Assembly (NCBI RefSeq): GCF_913773735.1
Contig: NZ_CAJYEB010000005.1
Coordinates: 1-47,465 of the forward strand
Direction: 5' to 3'
DNA from: an uncultured Massilia sp.
GTDB lineage: Bacteria > Pseudomonadota > Gammaproteobacteria > Burkholderiales > Burkholderiaceae_D
DNA: 47,465 nt
Shown: positions 37,916-46,083 of the stretch, in pieces
How positions within the stretch are numbered: position 1 is the stretch's first letter
Layout of the letters: every line of letters starts with the position of its first letter
The notes under the pieces: generated by a model
Seen by the model: only the letters and a program-made list of their open reading frames with translations
What the model was told of the DNA's origin: nothing
Database searches by the model: none
Position numbers and translations under genes: made by a program

Positions 37916-40273
37916 TCAATCGGCGAGGAAGTGCTCGATTTCGTCGCCGTCGAACGACGCGATGACGGTGCGCTGTGCCAAGGCTTCCGCTTCCAGCTTG
38001 GCGACCAGGGCATCGATGCGCTTGTTCTCGTCGTCGAGGAGCGACAGTTCCAGCTTCCGCTTGTCCGTCAGCGTGCCTTGCTTGATCGCCTTTTTGTGTT
38101 TTTCCAGGTAGTCGCGCAGCTTCTTTTTCGCGGTAGTGATGCCCCATGTGAGCGCGGGTTCCGGTTGGTAGGCATGCGCTACCGAAGGGGCTTGGTGGAA
38201 GGAGGGATCTTCGGCTGTCGGATCCGGATGGATGATGACGTGCTTCTCGTCGACGAGAACGGCCGCGGTCTTGATGCGCGCATCATGGACGTCATGGAGG
38301 ATGTTGGATAGCGAATACAGCGTGCGCATGCGCCAGGAGCCGGTCTCGAAATCCGCGTTCCTGTAGTGCGTGATCAGGCTATCGATATCGTCGCGCAAGG
38401 CCCTGGTCTTCTGGAACGCCGACAGGAGATTTTCCTTGTGCGGCAGGTACAACTGCAGCAATCCGGCAAGCTGCTCTCCCAGGTCCGCATTGTCGTTCGC
38501 GAAGACTTGAAACGCCTGCCGGCCCTGCTCGGCAGTCAGCGGCTGCGCGAGCCAGGCCGCGTAGCTATCCTTTATGGCGGCGATGCCCTGTTCGAAGCCG
38601 GACGACAACGAGGTGAAGTCGGTCGCGGCTTCGCAGAAGGCGTCGAAGACTGGGATCCTGGGCGCTTCGGACACCATGACGGCGTCGTCGGCATCCTGCG
38701 CGGGGAGGGTCGCGCCTTGCAGCTTGTTCGCCAGTTCCATGCCCGACGTCATGACCTTGCCAGCGGTCTTCCAGTGCTCTTCCAGGAGTCCCACACTGTT
38801 GTACCATTGTTCGAAGCGCAGGCATAGCGCAACCAGCGCCCTGTCGCTGTCGGGCAATCCCGCCTTGCCGGCCTCGACCATTTTATCGCCGAGAAACGCC
38901 AGCAAGTTTTCCCGTTCCTTCCGGCGCGCGCTCGCTTCCAGCAGCTCCAGTTCGTCGTTGATCACTTCCAGGTCCTCGCACCATCCCATGTAGCGGTCTT
39001 CCGCCTCGTCGGCATCGAATTCTTCCAGGTGGAAGGTGTTAATCGACTCCACCAAGTCGTTCAACTGGTTGTAATACATCTGGCGCGCCGCCTCGCGCAT
39101 GTCGTTGCTGATCTTGATCTTGGCTTTCATGTAGTCCTGCAGCGAAGCCTGCAAGGCGAGGTAGTGCGCCCCCACCGGTGCCACGGACAGCGGCGGCCAC
39201 GACTGGACGTTGGCGGACGAGGTATAGCCGGTGGTCGGCGGCGTGCCCATGGTCGTGCCGCTCACCCTTTGAAAACTGCCTACGAGTTCTTGCGACCATG
39301 CCAGGATGCAGTCTTGCGACAGCGCAGAAAATTCCGCCAGCGGCGACGCGCTGAATGCCAGCCAGCGCATCGCCTCGGTCGAGTTTTCGAACGGGGAGGG
39401 CGCCTGCCACAGATTGCGCCTGGGACTGTCGTCGTACGCGGCCTGGCAATACTCCGCCAGGTCTTTCTGGGTGGTCTCGCCGCTGTGCTGGTCCGCCTTC
39501 AACGCCTTTATCCTGTCGACGATCCCGGACAGCACCTGCTGCAGTTTCTCGCTGCCGACGATGTCATGGCAGGCCAGGATGAACATGGAGCGCAGGAACG
39601 CGATATGCCGGTGGCGCGCGGTGACCAGATCGACCCGGTTCAGGCCCAGCGCCCTGATCATCATGCCGACCCGCGCCCCGACGACGCTGACCCTTTCGTC
39701 GACGACGCTGACCGCTTCGCCGGTCACGACGTCGAAGGCAAGGTAGGCGCGCGGATTCTCGACCGCCGGATCGATCAGGACGGCATTTTCTTCGAGGTTC
39801 GTTTCCACGTCCTCGCCGACCTGCAGGCGGTTGGATGGCGCGATCAGGCCTTCCACCGCGGGCATCAGCGCGAAATAGGTGCCCTTGTAGGTCTCGTTGC
39901 ACATGTCGCAGGCCAGGAACAGGTTGCGCCAGTCGTAGGCCAGCCAGAAGTAGCCCAGGCCGGCCTGGGACTCGCCGGAGTACTTGGCCTTGGGACGGAA
40001 GTGCTCCACGTCGCCGTGGCTGACGCTCAGGATGCGGGTTTCGCAGTAGGCGCATTTGCCGAAGTGGGTTTGCACCAGCTGGTTCTTGACTTCGGCGGAC
40101 CGGTAGGCCGCGGTGATGTAGATCGTGTCGCTCGCGGCCTTGTCTGTCTTGTGCGCCGACGAAACCTTGGTCTTGTCCTTATGCTTGCCGTGGATGGCCA
40201 GATTCTCTTGCGTCAACGTCGCGTTCAACGCGTCGAGTTCGTCCGGTGCCGGACCCTTGTCGATCCTGATCAT
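37916..40273 (-). CDS. large HNH nuclease with PtuB/TIGR02646-like N-terminus
   Basis: This 785-aa protein starts like the HNH family TIGR02646 (PtuB of Septu and of retron-linked systems): FGKCAYCE (Cys74, Cys77), DVEHFRPK (His91), GYFWLAYDWRNLFLACDMCN (Cys122, Cys125). This is a zinc-bound HNH nuclease core at about 65-135. PtuB proteins are usually near 200-250 aa; here about 600 more residues follow, mostly helical, with coiled-coil-like stretches around 430-500, and I recognise no domain in them. No membrane segments. ATG 40273 has AGGAG about 9 nt upstream and overlaps the stop of a degenerate upstream frame (ATGA). Codon use is visibly less GC-biased than in neighbouring genes, suggesting transfer. 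A defence role is inferred; no ATPase partner is visible. Confidence 0.82.
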   Translation of the reverse strand: MIRIDKGPAPDELDALNATLTQENLAIHGKHKDKTKVSSAHKTDKAASDTIYITAAYRSAEVKNQLVQTHFGKCAYCETRILSVSHGDVEHFRPKAKYSGESQAGLGYFWLAYDWRNLFLACDMCNETYKGTYFALMPAVEGLIAPSNRLQVGEDVETNLEENAVLIDPAVENPRAYLAFDVVTGEAVSVVDERVSVVGARVGMMIRALGLNRVDLVTARHRHIAFLRSMFILACHDIVGSEKLQQVLSGIVDRIKALKADQHSGETTQKDLAEYCQAAYDDSPRRNLWQAPSPFENSTEAMRWLAFSASPLAEFSALSQDCILAWSQELVGSFQRVSGTTMGTPPTTGYTSSANVQSWPPLSVAPVGAHYLALQASLQDYMKAKIKISNDMREAARQMYYNQLNDLVESINTFHLEEFDADEAEDRYMGWCEDLEVINDELELLEASARRKERENLLAFLGDKMVEAGKAGLPDSDRALVALCLRFEQWYNSVGLLEEHWKTAGKVMTSGMELANKLQGATLPAQDADDAVMVSEAPRIPVFDAFCEAATDFTSLSSGFEQGIAAIKDSYAAWLAQPLTAEQGRQAFQVFANDNADLGEQLAGLLQLYLPHKENLLSAFQKTRALRDDIDSLITHYRNADFETGSWRMRTLYSLSNILHDVHDARIKTAAVLVDEKHVIIHPDPTAEDPSFHQAPSVAHAYQPEPALTWGITTAKKKLRDYLEKHKKAIKQGTLTDKRKLELSLLDDENKRIDALVAKLEAEALAQRTVIASFDGDEIEHFLAD

Positions 40274-40547
40274 GGTGCGGTGCTCCTGTGCTGGTTGCCG
40301 TGCACCGCCAGCAGGCGCGTGCGCGTGGATTCATCGTGTTCGCCGGTCTGCCCCGGGCCCTCGTGCGCCTGGAGCGCGCGCAGCGCTTGCTGCGTCGGAG
40401 CATCGATCGTGCCGCTGATCTCGGGGATCGCATCGCTTCCGTCAGCGGATCGATCGTGCGCAGGCTGACACCGAATGTCCGCTGCAACGGCGCGTCGGGA
40501 CGCACGAAGCCGTCGAGCATGCCGTCGGCGTCGAGGAAGCCGGGCAT
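40270..40547 (-). pseudogene. frameshifted gene remnant coupled to the HNH gene
   Basis: Two minus-strand frames join into one plausible protein. From ATG 40547 the frame reads MPGFLDADGMLDGF... to IDPLTEA; near 40433 coding character moves to another frame, DAIPEISGTIDAPTQQALRA..., which ends at the TGA overlapping the HNH start. Outside these stretches both frames turn arginine-rich, as out-of-frame GC-rich DNA does. Adding one G near 40433 restores a continuous reading. It is either a true pseudogene, a sequencing error, or a frameshift site; no slippery run is visible. The 5' end is unclear: the frame stays open to about 40724. I do not recognise the product. The stretch 40548-40708 holds nothing else I can name. 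Confidence 0.5.
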
Positions 40548-40708
40548 CCGGGTGCCGGGTGGATAAGCATGCAAAGTCAAGGGTGAGCGGTAGCGCAGGC
40601 GCGCGCGGGCAAGATTGTTGCATTTCCAGCAGATTTTGCAAGCCGCCGGCCCGGGCAGCGCCGTGCCATCGTTGGTTGACCGGATGTTGCACTTCCGCCC
40701 AAAAACTG

Positions 40709-40755
40709 TTGACCTCCCCACCAACTCCGTTTAGCATTCCGTGATACCGGTATCA
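40709..40755 (+). promoter_or_regulatory. promoter and LacI-type operator for the GH12 gene
   Basis: TTGACC (40709-40714) and TAGCAT (40732-40737) with a 17-nt spacer place the start site near 40744. The perfect 14-bp palindrome TGATACCGGTATCA (40742-40755) covers that start site. A central CG and 14-bp length are typical of LacI-family operators. Confidence 0.72.
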
Positions 40756-40833
40756 TAGCGTGCGCGAGCCCAGCCATCCGACCGGCCCGGCAACCGTATC
40801 CATCCACGTTTCATCCAAGACGACGAGGAAATC

Positions 40834-41679
40834 ATGAGCATGAGGAGCAGTCCGCGCCTGGTGGCGGCCATCGCCCGCACGACCCTGGCTTGCGCACTGG
40901 CGGCCGCCGGAGGCGCGCACGCCGCCGCCATCGAGGCGAGTCCGGCGAACGCGGCGAACAAGCACATCTACGTGGGGCAGTACGACATCTACACCAACCT
41001 GTGGGGGATCGGCGGCGCGGGTTCGGGCTGGTACGAGTACATGTACACGAATTCGACGACGGCGCCCTCGAATGCGGGCTGGAAGTGGTCCGGCTTCGCG
41101 GGCGACACCACGACCGTCAAGTCCTACCCGAGCATCCGCAAGGGCGGCAGCAATGCGCAGAACGATCCGGCCGTCTCGGGCCTGCCGTACCAGTTCGGCG
41201 ACAATACCAGGGACGTCGACGTGCTGTGGTCGTTCGCGCCCAGCGGCTACGACGGCACCGGCAACGTCTCGGGCACCTACAACCATGCGATCGACGTGTT
41301 CTTCCACGCGGGCACCGTGTTCGACCGCGCTTACCTGAAGGCGGAGATCATGGTCATTCCCGAGTCCTCGTCGGCGTCGCAGACGCAGGGCTGGGGCATC
41401 CGGGACGCGACGCCCTTCGTCATCGACGGCGAGACCTGGGACGTCTGGCACGCCACGATGAGTTCCCACGGCTACAGCTGGCCGGTGATGCAGTTCCGCA
41501 AGCGCGTGATGGCCCGCTACTTCAACAAGAACCTGCGGCATTTCTTCGCCGAGGCGGCCCGGCGCCGGCCCGACGTGTTCCTGCCGGCCTACTACGTCTC
41601 GATGGTCGAGGCGGGAACGGAAGTGAAGTCGGGGTCCGGCAAGGTCCACGTCAACAGTTATGAAGTGAACGTCCATTGA
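40834..41679 (+). CDS. secreted GH12 endoglucanase/xyloglucanase-like glycoside hydrolase
   Basis: This 281-aa protein has a signal peptide (about 1-31, ending AGGAHAA) and the GH12 beta-jelly-roll signatures: YDIYTNLWGIG, W-rich strands, VKSYPSI, DVLWSFAPSG, then the catalytic pair. The nucleophile is probably Glu171 in KAEIMVIPE and the acid/base Glu263 in EAGTEVKSGSGKVHVNSYEV. GH12 enzymes cut beta-1,4-glucan or xyloglucan backbones with retention; which of these is used cannot be told. Exported, it would supply oligosaccharides to the GH2 and GH3 enzymes downstream. A promoter and palindromic operator precede it. Confidence 0.88.
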   Translation: MSMRSSPRLVAAIARTTLACALAAAGGAHAAAIEASPANAANKHIYVGQYDIYTNLWGIGGAGSGWYEYMYTNSTTAPSNAGWKWSGFAGDTTTVKSYPSIRKGGSNAQNDPAVSGLPYQFGDNTRDVDVLWSFAPSGYDGTGNVSGTYNHAIDVFFHAGTVFDRAYLKAEIMVIPESSSASQTQGWGIRDATPFVIDGETWDVWHATMSSHGYSWPVMQFRKRVMARYFNKNLRHFFAEAARRRPDVFLPAYYVSMVEAGTEVKSGSGKVHVNSYEVNVH

Positions 41680-41695
41680 GACGGGACGCCGGTCC

Positions 41696-41709
41696 TGATA
41701 CCGGTATCA
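41696..41709 (+). promoter_or_regulatory. second TGATACCGGTATCA operator, before the GH2 gene
   Basis: This is an identical, perfect 14-bp copy of the palindrome at 40742-40755, lying in the 52-bp gap between the GH12 stop and the GH2 start. No convincing -35/-10 pair accompanies it. It could be an internal roadblock or control a second start. Confidence 0.7.
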
Positions 41710-41731
41710 AAATCAATCACCAGGAGACCAC

Positions 41732-43600
41732 ATGTTCGTCCTTTCCCGCATGCTCGGCGCGGCCGCATGCGCCCTCGCCCTGAGCTGGCAAGCGCCGGCC
41801 GCCGCCCAGGCGCCCGCCCAGCCCGCCGCAACGCCGGCACCGGCGCCGCTGCTGCAGAACGCCTACGGCCGCCAGCACCTCAGCCTGAACGGGCGCTGGA
41901 ACTACATCATCGACCCGTACGAGATGGGCTACTACGACTACCGGCGCCAGCCCTTCGACGCCTCGCCGAGCGGCAAGGGCGGGTTCTACGAGGACCTCAA
42001 GCCGAAGAACAAGGGCGAATGGGTCGAGTACGACTTCGACCTGGCGCCGACGCTGAACGTGCCGGGCGACTGGAATTCCCAGGCCGAGAAGCTGTCGCTG
42101 TACGAAGGCACGGTGTGGATGCGCCAGGTGTTCCAGGCCGAGCCGAAAGCGGATAAACGGTATGTGCTGTACTTCGGCGCCGTCAACTACGAGGCGCACG
42201 TCTACCTGAACGGCAAGAAGCTGGGCACGCACAAGGGCGGCTTCACGCCGTTCCAGTTCGACGTCGGCGGCAAGTTGAACAAGGGCCGCAACGTCGTCAT
42301 CGTCAAGGCCGACAACACGCGCCACCAGGACGAGATCCCGACCGTGAACACGGACTGGTGGAACTACGGCGGCATCACGCGCGACGTCATGCTGGTCGAG
42401 CTGCCGGCCACCTATATCGCCGACTACAAGGTGCAGCTGGCCAAGGGCGACCCGAAGCGCATCGACGTGGCCGTGCGCGTCGACGGCGCGCAGCCGGCGC
42501 AGGACGTCGTCGTCGAGATTCCCGAGGCCGGCATCAAGGCCAGTGCCCGTACCGACGCGGGCGGGCGCGCCGCCTTCAGCATCCCGGCACGCGCGCTGCG
42601 CTACTGGTCGCCGGAAGACCCGAAGCTGTACCGGGTGCGCATCGCGGCCGGGCCGGACAGCGTCGAGGACCGCATCGGCTTCCGCACCATCGAGACGCGC
42701 GGCAAGGACATCCTGCTGAACGGGAAGTCGATCTTCCTGCGCGGGATCTCGCTGCACGACGAGAACCCGCTGATCCCGGGCCGCCTGCGCGGCGAAGGCG
42801 ACATGCGCATGATGCTGCAGTGGGCCAAGGAACTGAACGCCAACTACGTGCGCCTGGCGCATTATCCGCACAGCGAGCGCATGGTGCGCCTGGCCGACGA
42901 GATGGGCCTGCTGGTGTGGGCCGAGGTGCCGGTGTACTGGACCATCTCGTGGAACAACCCGGACACCTACCGCAACGCCAGCAGCCAGCTCACCGACCTC
43001 GTGGTACGCGACAAGAACCGCGCCAGCGTGATCGTCTGGTCGATCGGCAACGAGACGCCGGTCAGCGCGCCGCGCAACGCCTTCATGGGCCGCCTGGCCG
43101 ACACGGTGCGCGGCCTGGACGACACCCGCCTGGTGGCGGCCGCGCTGGAAGTGCACCGCGAGGGCAAGAACGTGGTGGTGCAGGATCCGCTGGCCGACAA
43201 GCTGGACCTGGCCAGCTTCAACGAGTACGCCGGCTGGTACTGGAGCAGCACCAAGGACATGCTGAACTACCGCTTCGACATCAAGTACGACAAACCGGTC
43301 GTGATCACCGAGTTCGGCGCCGACGCGCTGGGCGGCTACCACGCCGACGACGAGACCCGCTGGAGCGAGGAATACCAGGCGCTCATCTACCGCAACCAGT
43401 TCAGGATGCTGACGGCGATTCCCGGCCTGCGCGGCATGACGCCCTGGGTGCTGGCCGATTTCCGCTCGCCGCGGCGCCAGCATCCGTACTTCCAGGACTT
43501 CTGGAACCGCAAGGGCCTGGTCTCGGAGACCGGGCAGAAGAAGAAGGCCTTCCAGGTGCTCAAGGACTTCTACGACGAGATGCAGAAGACGTACAAGTGA
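41732..43600 (+). CDS. secreted GH2 family glycosidase (beta-glucuronidase/galactosidase-like)
   Basis: This 622-aa protein has a signal peptide (about 1-26, ending AAAQA). A GH2 sugar-binding jelly roll (about 45-220) contains YEGTVWMRQVF and VYLNGKKLGTHKGGFTPF. An Ig-like middle domain (about 225-330) and a TIM barrel (about 335-615) follow. The acid/base Glu441 lies in SIGNET and the nucleophile Glu527 in ITEFGADA. The short three-domain build resembles beta-glucuronidases more than large LacZ enzymes. Substrate class is therefore beta-glucuronide or beta-galactoside ends of plant or microbial polysaccharide. The start has GGAGA 5 nt upstream. The GH3 gene follows within 9 nt. Confidence 0.9.
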   Translation: MFVLSRMLGAAACALALSWQAPAAAQAPAQPAATPAPAPLLQNAYGRQHLSLNGRWNYIIDPYEMGYYDYRRQPFDASPSGKGGFYEDLKPKNKGEWVEYDFDLAPTLNVPGDWNSQAEKLSLYEGTVWMRQVFQAEPKADKRYVLYFGAVNYEAHVYLNGKKLGTHKGGFTPFQFDVGGKLNKGRNVVIVKADNTRHQDEIPTVNTDWWNYGGITRDVMLVELPATYIADYKVQLAKGDPKRIDVAVRVDGAQPAQDVVVEIPEAGIKASARTDAGGRAAFSIPARALRYWSPEDPKLYRVRIAAGPDSVEDRIGFRTIETRGKDILLNGKSIFLRGISLHDENPLIPGRLRGEGDMRMMLQWAKELNANYVRLAHYPHSERMVRLADEMGLLVWAEVPVYWTISWNNPDTYRNASSQLTDLVVRDKNRASVIVWSIGNETPVSAPRNAFMGRLADTVRGLDDTRLVAAALEVHREGKNVVVQDPLADKLDLASFNEYAGWYWSSTKDMLNYRFDIKYDKPVVITEFGADALGGYHADDETRWSEEYQALIYRNQFRMLTAIPGLRGMTPWVLADFRSPRRQHPYFQDFWNRKGLVSETGQKKKAFQVLKDFYDEMQKTYK

Positions 43601-43608
43601 AGCGGACC

Positions 43609-45840
43609 ATGACGACGAACGTGAACAAGGCGCTGCTGCTGGCGGCGCTGGCATCGGTGGCCGCCGGCGCCATGGCGCAGGACGGCGACGTCGCGCGCCG
43701 GGTCGAGGACCTGATGCGGCGCATGACGCTGGAAGAGAAGGTCGGCCAGCTGCACCAGCTGTCGGGACGCCAGATGACGGGACCCGGCAGCGAGAAATTC
43801 GCCGACAAGCTGGCCGACATCCGCGCCGGCAGGGTCGGCTCGATGTTGAACGTCAAGGGCGTGGCCGAGACGCGCGAGATCCAGGCGCTGGCGCTGCAGT
43901 CGCGCCTGAAGATCCCGCTGCTGTTCAGCCTCGACGTGATCCACGGCTACCGCACCGTGTTCCCGGTCCCGCTGGGCGAGGCGGCGTCGTGGGACCTGGA
44001 CGCGATCCGCGAATCGGCGCGCGTCGCCGCCAGGGAAGCCGCCGCCAGCGGCATCCACTGGACCTTCGCGCCGATGGTCGACATCGGCCGCGATCCGCGC
44101 TGGGGCCGGGTGATGGAGGGCGCCGGCGAGGATACCTACCTCGGGTCGCAGATCGCGGTGGCGCGGGTCCAGGGTTTCCAGGGACCGAAGCTGGGCGCGC
44201 TCGACCGCGTGATGGCCACCGCCAAGCACTTCGCCGGCTATGGCGCGGCGATCGCCGGGCGCGACTACAACGCGGTCGACATGAGCGAGCAGCAGCTGCA
44301 CGAGGTCTACCTGCCGCCGTTCAAGGCGGCGGCGGACGCGGGCGTCGCCACCTTCATGAACGCGTTCAACACACTCAACGGCGTGCCGGCCACCGCCAGC
44401 GCCGTCCTGCAGCGCGACATCCTGAAAGGGCAGTGGGGCTACCGCGGCTTCGTCGTCAGCGACTGGGCGTCGATCAAGGAGCTGGTCGAGCACGGGCATG
44501 CGGCCGACCTGTCCGAGGCGGCGCGCCAGGCGATCGAGGCCGGCAGCGACATGGACATGGAGGGCTATGCCTACAGCCGCCACCTGGCCGCGCTGGTCGC
44601 GGGCGGCAAGGTCAAGCAGTCGGTGCTGGACGACGCCGTGCGGCGCGTGCTGACCAAGAAGTTCGAGATGGGCCTGTTCGACGATCCCTACCGCTTTTCC
44701 GACGCGGCCCGCGAGCGCGCCGTGCTGGCGGATCCTTCGCATGCGCGCATCGCGCGCGACGTGGCGCGCAAGTCGCTGGTGCTGCTCAAGAACGAGGGCC
44801 AGGCGCTGCCCTTCGCCAAGGACGTCGGGTCGCTGGCCGTGATCGGGCCGCTGGCCGATGCGCGGCGCGACCTGGAGGGCGGCTGGATCGTCCAGTCCGA
44901 TCCGCAGCGGGTGGTGAGCATCCTCGACGGCATCCGCGGCCAGGTGGCGCCGGGCATGCGCCTGGTCGTGGCCAAGGGCTGCGACGTGGCGTGCACCGAC
45001 ACGTCGGGCTTCGCCGAGGCCGTCGCCGCGGCGGGCCGGGCCGACGCGGTGCTGCTGGTGGTGGGCGAATCCTGGGACATGAGCGGCGAGGCCAAGTCGC
45101 GCGCCGACCTCGGGCTGCCGGGACGGCAGGCGGCCCTGTTCGACGCGCTGGCCGCCACCGGCAAGCCGGTCGTCGTGGTGATCCTGGCGGGCCGGCCGCT
45201 GGTCTTCAATGGCGTGGCCGACCGGGCCGCCGCGATCCTGTACGCCTGGTTCCCCGGCGCCCAGGGCGGCAATGCGGTCGCCGACGTGCTGTTCGGCGAC
45301 TACAACCCGTCCGGCAAGCTCCCCATGACCTTCCCGCGCAGCGTGGGCCAGGTGCCGATCTCCTACCAGCAGTACCGCACCGGACGGCCGGTGGTGAACG
45401 CCGCGAACGTCGTCTACCGCTCGGCCTACATCGATTCGCCCAACACGCCGCGCTACGCCTTCGGCCACGGCCTGAGCTACACCACCTTCGCCTACAGCGA
45501 CCTGGTGCTGAGCGAGCCGGTCATGGGGCAGGGCGACAAGGTCGAGGTCAGCTTCACGCTGGCCAACACTGGCCGGCGCGCCGGCGAGGAGGTGGCGCAG
45601 CTGTACATCCGCGACCGCGTCTCCTCGATCGTGCGGCCGCTGATGGAGCTGAAGGGCTTTCGCAAGCTCAAGCTGGAGCCGGGCGAGCGGCGCACGGTGC
45701 GCTTCGTGATCGACCGCGACACGCTCGCCTTCACCGACGGCAAGTTGCGCCGGGTCGCGGAGCCGGGCGAATTCGACCTGATGATCGGCTCGGCGTCGGA
45801 CGCGATCCGGCTGCGCGGCACCCTGACGCTGCGGGACTGA
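43609..45840 (+). CDS. bglX: periplasmic GH3 beta-glucosidase, BglX type
   Basis: This 743-aa protein has a signal peptide (about 1-22, ending AGAMA) and the GH3 layout: N-terminal TIM barrel (about 30-370), alpha/beta sandwich (about 395-600) and C-terminal fibronectin-III-like domain (about 655-740). The nucleophile is Asp285 in VVSDWASI and the probable acid/base Glu494 in MSGEAKSRADLGLPG, both as in BglX. It releases terminal beta-linked glucose or xylose from oligosaccharides in the periplasm. ATG 43609 is used; a GTG at 43597 overlapping the GH2 stop would add four residues. It is cotranscribed with the GH2 gene. The long in-frame extension upstream is the shadow of the GH2 gene. Confidence 0.93.
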   Translation: MTTNVNKALLLAALASVAAGAMAQDGDVARRVEDLMRRMTLEEKVGQLHQLSGRQMTGPGSEKFADKLADIRAGRVGSMLNVKGVAETREIQALALQSRLKIPLLFSLDVIHGYRTVFPVPLGEAASWDLDAIRESARVAAREAAASGIHWTFAPMVDIGRDPRWGRVMEGAGEDTYLGSQIAVARVQGFQGPKLGALDRVMATAKHFAGYGAAIAGRDYNAVDMSEQQLHEVYLPPFKAAADAGVATFMNAFNTLNGVPATASAVLQRDILKGQWGYRGFVVSDWASIKELVEHGHAADLSEAARQAIEAGSDMDMEGYAYSRHLAALVAGGKVKQSVLDDAVRRVLTKKFEMGLFDDPYRFSDAARERAVLADPSHARIARDVARKSLVLLKNEGQALPFAKDVGSLAVIGPLADARRDLEGGWIVQSDPQRVVSILDGIRGQVAPGMRLVVAKGCDVACTDTSGFAEAVAAAGRADAVLLVVGESWDMSGEAKSRADLGLPGRQAALFDALAATGKPVVVVILAGRPLVFNGVADRAAAILYAWFPGAQGGNAVADVLFGDYNPSGKLPMTFPRSVGQVPISYQQYRTGRPVVNAANVVYRSAYIDSPNTPRYAFGHGLSYTTFAYSDLVLSEPVMGQGDKVEVSFTLANTGRRAGEEVAQLYIRDRVSSIVRPLMELKGFRKLKLEPGERRTVRFVIDRDTLAFTDGKLRRVAEPGEFDLMIGSASDAIRLRGTLTLRD

Positions 45841-45952
45841 AGCGGTCGGCTGCACGCGACGTTCGCGCCGTGCCGGCCGCTTCGTTGCCGGCCGCCGGGC
45901 ATGCACGCGTCACGCGTGGGCAGCGCATGGGCAGCGTGGTCATTGGCCGGAC

Positions 45953-46026
45953 GGGTGGCGCTGCCCACCCTACGGCTGCGCGATTGAACCGGGGACTGCG
46001 GGTGGCGTGTGGCGCAGCCGCCCACC
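45953..46026. repeat. two related REP-like inverted-repeat elements
   Basis: The first unit is a perfect hairpin, GGGTGG (45953-45958) with CCACCC (45965-45970) and a 6-nt loop. The second unit (46001-46026) is an imperfect hairpin with similar ends, GGTGGCG and CGCCCACC. On the minus strand both read GGTGGGC...GCGCCAC...ACCCG. A short direct repeat GGGCAGCG (45918 and 45930 region) lies just before. The two units sit between the GH3 stop and the LacI promoter. Confidence 0.5.
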
Positions 46027-46044
46027 AGAGGCGCGCCCCCGCCA

Positions 46045-46076
46045 GGTTACCGCAACCATGGGGCCGGTGCTAAAAT
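46045..46076 (+). promoter_or_regulatory. promoter region of the LacI gene with possible self-operator
   Basis: TGCTAAAAT (46068-46076) is an extended -10 ending only 7 nt before the ATG, so the transcript may be leaderless; no ribosome binding site is visible. GGTTACCGCAACC (46045-46057) occupies the -35 zone and resembles gluconate-repressor operators (TTACCGGTAA core) with one base missing. Confidence 0.45.
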
Positions 46077-46083
46077 CGTCGCC

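Noticed and set aside
40425..40450. Programmed frameshift in the gene upstream of the HNH nuclease
   Set aside because: No slippery heptamer or following stem is visible; a plain one-base loss explains the frame change.
42358..43608. Long in-frame extension that would make the GH3 protein 1160 aa
   Set aside because: It is out-of-frame sequence over the GH2 gene; the GH3 signal peptide begins at ATG 43609.
45912..45940. GGGCAGCG direct repeats as a regulator array
   Set aside because: Only two copies of 8 bp in GC-rich DNA; better seen as part of the REP-like region.
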